Of a DNA stretch of 5,560 nt, positions 1 to 5,300 are shown piece after piece. How positions within the stretch are numbered: the first letter of the stretch is position 1; each line of letters starts with the position of its first letter. The stretch is from an uncultured Burkholderiales bacterium. GTDB taxonomy: Bacteria; Pseudomonadota; Gammaproteobacteria; Burkholderiales; Burkholderiaceae. Where the stretch lies: contig CAIMWY010000046.1 in the NCBI GenBank assembly GCA_903845315.1, positions 1-5,560 of the forward strand, written 5' to 3'. The translations under genes and the position numbers were made by a program. A model generated the notes under the pieces. That model had not been told where the DNA came from and did not search any database. It was given only the letters and a program-made list of their open reading frames with translations.

Positions 1-405
1 CAAATGCAACTGGGCAACGCGCAGTGGCGCAGTCGCATCGACGACGTGTTCGATTTGTTTCCGCGCCTCAAAGAACGCCGCTTGCAAGAGGCCGGCACCT
101 TGTCTGGAGGCGAGCGCCAAATGCTGGCTGTCGGCCGATCACTGATGTCGCGCCCCACGCTGCTGATGCTGGACGAACCCAGTTTGGGCCTGGCCCCTTT
201 GATTGTGAAAGAGATTTTTTCAATCATTGAAACCCTGCAAAAAACCGGCGTCACCATGGTCTTGATTGAGCAAAACGCACGTGCAGCCCTGGCCGTTGCC
301 GACCATGGTTACGTCTTGGAGATGGGCGAAATCGGTCTGCACGGCAAGGCTTCGGACCTGGCCCAGGACCCGCGCTTGATCGACACGTATTTGGGTGCTG
401 CCTGA
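1..405 (+). CDS. livF: Branched-chain amino acid ABC transporter ATP-binding protein, LivF type (5' partial)
   Basis: This is the C-terminal half of an ABC ATPase; the frame is open to the left edge, so the start and the Walker A motif lie outside the window. Visible in order are the ABC signature LSGGE (about 100-114) followed by [14 protein letters not shown], Walker B with [13 protein letters not shown] (about 160-198), and IEQN where most ABC ATPases have the switch histidine. The Gln there is usual for LivF. The tail GYVLEMGEI...DTYLG is also typical of LivF. Family knowledge: LivF pairs with LivG on the cytoplasmic face of the LivH/LivM permease and drives high-affinity uptake of branched-chain amino acids, amides or, in many Burkholderiales, aromatic and other organic acids. 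The substrate cannot be read from the ATPase. The stop at 403-405 lies only 7 bp before the probable start of the MarR-type gene, suggesting co-transcription. Confidence 0.93.
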   Translation, partial: QMQLGNAQWRSRIDDVFDLFPRLKERRLQEAGTLSGGERQMLAVGRSLMSRPTLLMLDEPSLGLAPLIVKEIFSIIETLQKTGVTMVLIEQNARAALAVADHGYVLEMGEIGLHGKASDLAQDPRLIDTYLGAA

Positions 406-412
406 ATTCAAG

Positions 413-889
413 ATGCGCTGCGCCATGGTCACTCAAAAACGCACCCCCTCTGTATCGGCCGTAGACGCCGTGGACACCCGCTATCTGCAAACCTTGCTGG
501 GCTACAACGCCCGCCGGGCGGCGCTGTCCATCATCAGTGTCTTTCTGGAACGCTTGGCTGTGTATGGTTTGAAGCCCGTCGACTTTTCGGTCATGTCGGT
601 CATTCACCACAACCCGGGCGTGACCTCGCGCCAGTTGTGCGCGTCACTGAACATCTTGCCGCCCAATCTGGTGGGGCTGATTCAGTCGCTGGAGTCTCGC
701 GGACTGATTGAGCGCAAGCCACACCCCACCGATGGGCGCGCCGTGGGCCTGCACCCCACAGAAAAAGGCGTGTCACTCATGCTACAAGCCGAAGTGACTG
801 CTTACGAGCTCGAAATCGACGCAAGCTCTAAACTGACAGCCCACCAGCGCCAAACCCTGGTTCAGTTATTGCAAAAAATTTACCTGTGA
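413..889 (+). CDS. MarR-family transcriptional regulator
   Basis: A small winged-helix regulator of about 158 residues, normal for MarR proteins (roughly 140-170). After an N-terminal helical dimerisation segment (YLQTLLGYNARRAALSIISV, about residues 24-43), the winged helix spans about residues 53-125. It contains LKPVDFSVMSVI, the helix-turn-helix TSRQLCASLNILPPNLVGLI and SLESRGLIER, a wing with TDGRAVGLHPTEKG, and a C-terminal dimerisation helix. Family knowledge: MarR proteins are dimeric and usually repress neighbouring genes until a small, often aromatic or acidic, ligand binds. The start is uncertain. ATG 413, ATG 425 (154 aa) and GTG 395 (164 aa, overlapping livF) share the frame, and none has a good Shine-Dalgarno, so translation is probably coupled to livF. 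ATG 413 was chosen as the longest non-overlapping option. The gene ends 7 bp before the hydrolase-family gene, which together with the transporter may be its target. The ligand and operator are unknown. Confidence 0.88.
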   Translation: MRCAMVTQKRTPSVSAVDAVDTRYLQTLLGYNARRAALSIISVFLERLAVYGLKPVDFSVMSVIHHNPGVTSRQLCASLNILPPNLVGLIQSLESRGLIERKPHPTDGRAVGLHPTEKGVSLMLQAEVTAYELEIDASSKLTAHQRQTLVQLLQKIYL

Positions 890-896
890 GACACCC

Positions 897-2057
897 ATGA
901 ACCCGACGCCATTGACACACGCCCTGCCGCAAGACGCAACGCAAGCCCTGTTGATTGGCCGTGTGTGGCAGCCCGGCACCGGGCCTGTTTTGGTTCGCGT
1001 TACACCCGAGGGCGTGTACGACTTGTCCGCGCTGGCGATGACAAGCAGCGAACTGCTGGAGCTGCCCGATGCGGCCCGCCAAGTGTCTGGCCATGTTGGC
1101 CACCGCCTGGCCGACACCACCGCAGTGCTCGCACAAAGCGACAACGCAGACCTCCAAACCCTGCATTTTTTGGCACCCTGCGACCTGCAAGCCATCAAAG
1201 CCGCAGGCGTGACTTTTGTTTCCAGCATGCTCGAACGGGTCATTGAAGAACAAGCCCGTGGCGACGCCAGCAAGGCCGAATCGGTGCGCCAAGCCGTGGT
1301 GGCCGTGATTGGTGACAACCTGCGCCAAGTCAAACCCGGCTCCCCCGAAGCGGCCCAACTCAAAGACGTGTTGCTGGCCCAAGGCGTGTGGTCACAGTAC
1401 CTTGAAGTCGGCATTGGACCGGACGCTGAAATTTTCACCAAATCCCAGCCCCTGAGCGCGGTGGGCACCGGCGCCGAGGTGGGTTTGCACCCCGCCAGCC
1501 AATGGAACAACCCCGAACCCGAAATCGTTTTGGCCACCAACTCGCGCGGCGAAGTGGTCGGCGCCACGCTGGGCAACGACGTGAACCTGCGCGACTTTGA
1601 AGGCCGCAGCGCCCTGCTGCTGGGCAAAGCCAAAGACAACAACGCCAGCTGCGCCATCGGCCCTTTTATCCGTTTGTTTGACGCACACTTCAGCATCGAC
1701 GATGTGCGCCAGTGCGACCTGCACATGGTGGTCCGTGGCCCCGAAGGCTTTGTCATGGAAGGCGCCAGTTCGATCAGCCAGATCAGCCGCGACCCGCTGG
1801 ACCTGGCCGCACAAGCCATGGGCAAATACCACCAGTACCCTGACGGCATGATGCTGTTTTTAGGGACCATGTTTGCCCCCACGCAAGACCGCCACGGACC
1901 CGGCCAGGGCTTTACCCATGTGGTGGGCGACACCGTGGCCGTGTCCACCCCCAAGCTGGGCACCTTGTTCAACCGCGTCACCACCAGCGACCAAGCGGCA
2001 CCCTGGACATACGGCGTGCGCGCGCTGATGCAAGACCTGGCAAGGCGAACACGCTGA
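897..2057 (+). CDS. Fumarylacetoacetate hydrolase superfamily protein, XylX-like (probable 2-keto-3-deoxy-sugar-acid dehydratase)
   Basis: A complete 386-residue cytoplasmic enzyme of the FAH superfamily. The metal-binding signature is clear: NNPEPEIVL gives the E-x-E pair (E207, E209), and 19 residues later GNDVNLRDFEGRSALLL supplies the Asp (D228). Other conserved blocks are KAAGVTFVSSMLERVIEEQA (101-120), WSQYLEVGIGPDAEIFTK (165-182), KAKDNNASCAIGPF (244-257), ISRDP (296-300), HQYPDG (312-317), LFLGTMFAP (320-328), GQGFTH (336-341) and VSTPKLG (349-355). From memory these blocks and the length match Caulobacter XylX, which dehydrates 2-keto-3-deoxy-D-xylonate, better than tyrosine-pathway FahA. 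The substrate here is inferred and could be another 2-keto-3-deoxy or hydroxylated keto acid. The start ATG follows a weak purine stretch (GTGAGA, 886-891), 7 bp after the MarR stop. The gene is last in the apparent livF-MarR-FAH operon, and no other sugar-acid gene is visible. Confidence 0.92.
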   Translation: MNPTPLTHALPQDATQALLIGRVWQPGTGPVLVRVTPEGVYDLSALAMTSSELLELPDAARQVSGHVGHRLADTTAVLAQSDNADLQTLHFLAPCDLQAIKAAGVTFVSSMLERVIEEQARGDASKAESVRQAVVAVIGDNLRQVKPGSPEAAQLKDVLLAQGVWSQYLEVGIGPDAEIFTKSQPLSAVGTGAEVGLHPASQWNNPEPEIVLATNSRGEVVGATLGNDVNLRDFEGRSALLLGKAKDNNASCAIGPFIRLFDAHFSIDDVRQCDLHMVVRGPEGFVMEGASSISQISRDPLDLAAQAMGKYHQYPDGMMLFLGTMFAPTQDRHGPGQGFTHVVGDTVAVSTPKLGTLFNRVTTSDQAAPWTYGVRALMQDLARRTR

Positions 2058-2059
2058 AA

Positions 2060-2089
2060 GCCCGTCGGGGCTAAAGCCACCGACCTACA
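2060..2089 (-). repeat. Degenerate inverted copy of the GTAGGTCGG palindromic repeat
   Basis: Three bases after the hydrolase-family stop lies GCCCGTCGGGGCT...CCGACCTACA. On the minus strand it begins TGTAGGTCGG, so it is a diverged, oppositely oriented relative of the two identical copies downstream. It folds as GTCGGGGCT pairing with AGCC(A)CCGAC (2064-2084, one bulged A). It could form the 3' hairpin of the operon mRNA, but no T-run follows. Confidence 0.6.
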
Positions 2090-2098
2090 AAACCAACT

Positions 2099-2125
2099 GT
2101 AGGTCGGAGCTTCAGCTCCGACGGG
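2099..2125 (+). repeat. REP-like palindromic repeat, family 1, copy 1
   Basis: A 27-bp unit beginning GTAG and ending GGG around the palindrome GTCGGAGCTTCAGCTCCGAC (2103-2122). It has a perfect 8-bp stem with a TTCA loop. It is identical base for base to the copy at 2141-2167. The compact GC-rich stem, the GTAG leader and the location between convergent genes fit bacterial REP elements, which are usually spread by RAYT/TnpA-REP transposases. No such transposase is in this window. Confidence 0.85.
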
Positions 2126-2140
2126 GTGGTGGATCCCGCC

Positions 2141-2167
2141 GTAGGTCGGAGCTTCAGCTCCGACGGG
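2141..2167 (+). repeat. REP-like palindromic repeat, family 1, copy 2
   Basis: A second identical 27-bp copy starting exactly 42 bp after copy 1, with the 8-bp stem and TTCA loop at 2145-2164. The spacer between copies contains TGGATCCCG (2130-2138), a half-unit of the second repeat family. The same TGGATCCCG begins the array that follows copy 2. The two families are therefore interleaved, suggesting a small duplicated composite unit. Confidence 0.85.
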
Positions 2168-2173
2168 CTTGAT

Positions 2174-2240
2174 GGATCCCGGGTCAAGCCCGGGATGACA
2201 AAAGAACGCCCGGGATGACATACAGAGGGTCCGGGATGAC
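2174..2240. repeat. CCGGGATGAC palindromic repeat: one full hairpin plus two half-units
   Basis: The array starts with a full palindrome, ATCCCGGG (2176-2183), loop TCAAG, CCCGGGAT (2189-2196), running into GACA. Half-units with the core CGGGATGAC follow at 2211 and 2232, so core starts are 2191, 2211 and 2232 (20- and 21-bp steps). This is the very common proteobacterial repeat whose other strand reads GTCATCCCGG and yields HPGLDPGS-like peptides when translated. Nearly the same arrangement occurs inside the neighbouring adhesin gene at 2638-2742. Confidence 0.85.
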
Positions 2241-2248
2241 CTACTGTT

Positions 2249-2275
2249 TGTAGGAGCCCACCCTGTGGGCGATGG
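2249..2275 (+). repeat. REP-like palindromic repeat, family 3 (GTAGGAGCCCAC), copy A
   Basis: TGTAGGAGCCCACCCTGTGG continues into GCGATGG. The core is a perfect 6-bp stem, GCCCAC (2256-2261) and GTGGGC (2265-2270), with a CCT loop. The GTAGGAGC...GCGAT form resembles REP elements described in Pseudomonas and other proteobacteria. It is inverted relative to copies B and C. Confidence 0.8.
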
Positions 2276-2295
2276 TGCGATATGGCGGTGCGCAT

Positions 2296-2323
2296 CCAAT
2301 CGCCCACAGGGCGGGCTCCCACA
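2296..2323 (-). repeat. REP-like palindromic repeat, family 3, copy B
   Basis: CCAATCGCCCAC...GGGCTCCCACA is the reverse complement form of copy A, with a few changes. One stem position is mismatched (GCCCAC against GCGGGC) and CTCCTACA has become CTCCCACA, so it is the most diverged of the three copies. Confidence 0.78.
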
Positions 2324-2334
2324 AATACAGGAGA

Positions 2335-2362
2335 CCAATCGCCCACGGGGTGGGCTCCTACA
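2335..2362 (-). repeat. REP-like palindromic repeat, family 3, copy C
   Basis: CCAATCGCCCAC...GGGCTCCTACA, 39 bp after copy B, with a perfect stem GCCCAC/GTGGGC around a GGG loop (2341-2355). It ends 3 bp from the stop codon of the large minus-strand gene. It differs from the reverse complement of copy A by one substitution and one inserted base, so A and C could also pair over their full length. Confidence 0.8.
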
Positions 2363-2365
2363 TTT

Positions 2366-5300
2366 TTAGGACAAGGTCACATGCTGCAAGTGGTTGTCCA
2401 CCAGCACCTGCAGGGTGGGGTCTGCGCTGTAGGTGTAGCTGTTGAAGGTCTGGCCGTTTTCTTGCACTGCGCCTGATGCTGCCCATGCGCCTGGCGCTGC
2501 GCCGGTGCCTAAGAGGTTGCTCAGGTTCAGTGTGTCGTTGCTGTCGCCGTTGACGTGAACGGTGTGTTTGCCGCTCGCGTCTGTCGGTGTGGCCAATACG
2601 TCGGCCACGTTCAGCTTGAAGGCGATGACGGGGTTGGTGGATCCCGGCTCGGAGGCCGGGATGACAGATGCTGAGGCCGGGATGACAGGCCCTTCAGTCG
2701 GGATGACAGCACTTGTCACCCCGGACGAAGATCCGGGGTCCATGGTTTTCGTGGTGTCGTTGCCCAGCGTGTAGGCAAAGGCTGCATCGGCCACCAGCAT
2801 CTGGGTGCCGTTGGTCAGTTGGGCTGTGGTGTGGCCGGCTTCGGTCACGCCTGCTGCGGGGGTGCGCACCACGCCGTCGCTGGTCAGGTTGATGGCGGTG
2901 ATGCCCAGGTCGATCAGGTGCTTGACCTCGCCCGCATCGGCCACGCCGTTTTGGTTGGCGTCTTGCCACACCGCAAACTCGCCAAACTGCGCGTCCTTGG
3001 CGTTGAGCACGCCGTCATGGTTGCTGTCGAACTGCGCGGCCAGGCCTTGCAAGTCGGTCTCGCCAGCGCTTCGCGCAAAGGCAAACTGGCTGGTGCTGCG
3101 CACCGAGCCGTCGCCATAAGCGTCGTGCATCAGCAAGCCGTCTTTGGCGCCCACCCACGCGGTGGTGTCCAACATGCCGTCGCCGTTCACGTCCATCGAA
3201 ACCTGGCTGTAGTCCAGCACGCCGTCGTGGTTCAAGTCCAGCACCACGGGGGTGACCATGTTCACGGCATAGCTGTTGGACGTGGACACTGTTGAGGCGC
3301 CGTTCACTATTTTTGCAGTGTAGGCGTGGCTACCGGCTGCGGCTGCGGTGCCCACTTGGTAGGTCCAGGTGTGGGTGGCCGGGTTGATGGTGGCGTCGCC
3401 CAGGTAAGTCCCGTTGTCATAGATTTTGACCACATCACCCGCGTTGAGGGTGGTGGCGTAGGTGCCCGAGATCAACGGCGTGGTGTCGGCGGTGGTGCCC
3501 GCGCTCCCCACAGTGCCACTGGCCGCGGGGGTCATTTTCAAATCATCCATGAACCAGCGGTCGGCGTTGAGCGTCATAAACCCGAAGGATGTGGCCGTCA
3601 CGCCCGTAGGCAGGGTCGCGGTGAATACATCGAGCTGGGTGAACGAACCATTCGTCAGAAAATCCTGCCGGTAAACCACATTGCCTTGTGCATCATAGAA
3701 CTCGACCTGCGGGTAAGACCAATCCGTGGTGGTCAGTCCTGTGTTGTAGACACGGTTGTCCAGGCCAATCGAGTTGAAAGTTACGGATGAAAAAGGACCC
3801 GCCTTAGAGGTGAAGTTGTATATGCGAGGGTCGTTTGAACCTGTGTTGTTGGGATTTGTTGCTGTTGACCCCAAATCATTGCCATCCAAGCCCATTTGCA
3901 GTCGGCCATCGGTGCCTACCATGCCGTCTAAGGCGCTGTTTACCGAATTGGTGGGCGAAAGTGCGCCTGTTTTTATTTTCAGTTCATTGACAGGGTCTCG
4001 GGATTGATTCGCCTGCCATCCGTACCAGTGGTCAAGCATGCTGATGTCCCAAGCTGCCGTAGAAACCTTGGCAGCCAGCGTGTTAAGTGTTGTGGTGGTG
4101 GTATAGGTGGGCGGCGATGCCGTGTTCAACAAGTTGCCTGCTACGGAGCTGGTACCGCTTTCAAAATTCTCCGTATAACTGGCAGCTGCCCCATTCGTCG
4201 AGACTGTGGTGATGGCCACGGCTTGCGAGGCGCTGGCGTTGCCACTCGGATTGACCGTGGCGCCACCCGAGACCAGCACCTGCGCGTTGGTGGTGCTGTG
4301 GTTGTAAACCTGGTAGCTGGTCGAGCCAATGGTGATGTTGGTGCCCGCGCTCCAGGTCCCCGCCAGGCCGGTGTTGCCCACCACACCATTGGTGGTCACA
4401 GCATCAAGCGCCAAGGGCGTGAGGACCACCGAGTCAGTGCCCGTGGCTTCCACCACCAATTGAACTTTGCCCGTGGCCGTGCCATAGCCGCTCATGGTGG
4501 TGGCGTTGCTGCCGCCCAAGCTCAACACATCGTTGGCCGACAAGGTCAGGCTGGAGGTGCCTTGCAGTTTGAAGACCTCCACCTGCTGGATCGGATGCGC
4601 GGTTTGGCCATTGGTCAGGGCAATGAGGTTGAGCGTGGTGCCCGCTTGCAACACCAGCGTATCCACCCCCGCGCCGCCATTGATGTAGCTGCCGCCACTG
4701 GCCAAGGTGCTTTGCAGATTGACGCCTGCAGCAACCCCAATGAAGTCGTTGCCAGCCATGGCATTGACCGAGCCGCCGCTGTAACTGGTTGGCGCCACAC
4801 TGGTGCCGTTGGCGCTGTCCGTGTACCCCGTATTGCTGCCGGGCACCAACGAGCCGGAACCGTTGGACGGCGTGGTCTGAGCAAAAGAAATATTGTCCAG
4901 CGCAAAATCACCAGCAGCCATCCAGCCATGTGCAGCCAGCTCAAGGGGAATCGTTCCGGTCGACGTTGCGGTGTAGTTGACGGTGACCGTTCCCGTACTG
5001 TTATTTCGTGTGACCATGGCCTGGGTGCCATTGATAAATGCCTGAATAAAGGTCCGGTTATCAGCTGTAGGGCTTTCAGTGTTGTACCCAAATATATTGT
5101 TCCAGTAATCAAACTTGAACTGGTAAGTTTGGCCCTTGACCACATCGACATTGGAGCCCCAAAGAGTGTCCCGCTGACCTATGCCGGTCAATGAGTTGTC
5201 GCTAGGTACAGATCCACCACCGATGGTAATGGGCCAGGAACCATCCAAACCGCCGTACAAAATCTTGCCGCTGGCCAGGCTGAGAAAGGTGTAGTAGCCT

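Larger units (their letters stand above)
2249..2362. terminator. Possible bidirectional terminator or 3'-end structure built from repeats A and C
   Basis: Copies A and C form an almost perfect 27-bp inverted repeat enclosing about 59 bp. It lies between the 3' ends of two convergent genes and directly beside the minus-strand stop codon. Such a structure could end transcription or protect the 3' ends of both mRNAs. No strong U-run marks a classical intrinsic terminator; on the plus strand only CATTTTTAGG follows copy C (2361-2370), inside the end of the opposing gene. The function is inferred. Confidence 0.35.

Noticed and set aside
897..2057. Assignment as tyrosine-pathway fumarylacetoacetase (fahA)
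   Set aside because: The conserved blocks and length fit the XylX-like dehydratase branch better, and no homogentisate-pathway gene is adjacent.
866..2338. Long open frame on the minus strand (490 codons) antisense to the hydrolase-family gene
   Set aside because: It overlaps a complete enzyme with conserved catalytic motifs. Its own translation is low-complexity, shows no family motifs, and its N-terminal part is simply the intergenic repeats read as protein (PVGAEAPTY, HPGLDPGS).
2174..2362. Possible CRISPR array
   Set aside because: The repeats belong to different families, are individually palindromic, vary in orientation and have short, irregular spacers. No cas gene is present.
2638..2742. 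Insertion sequence remnant
   Set aside because: The block is too short for a transposase remnant, has no coding similarity to one and no visible target duplication. It is made of small hairpin units, so a palindromic repeat is the better description.
2819..3790. Plus-strand open frames opposite the calcium-loop and Ig-like regions
   Set aside because: These are shadow frames created by the periodic GAC/GGC codons of the calcium loops; there is no ribosome binding site or family signature.
4004..5194. Plus-strand open frame of 396 codons antisense to the adhesin
   Set aside because: It is rich in Arg, Gly, His and Ala with no recognisable motif, as expected of a GC-rich shadow frame. The minus-strand frame has clear domain structure throughout.
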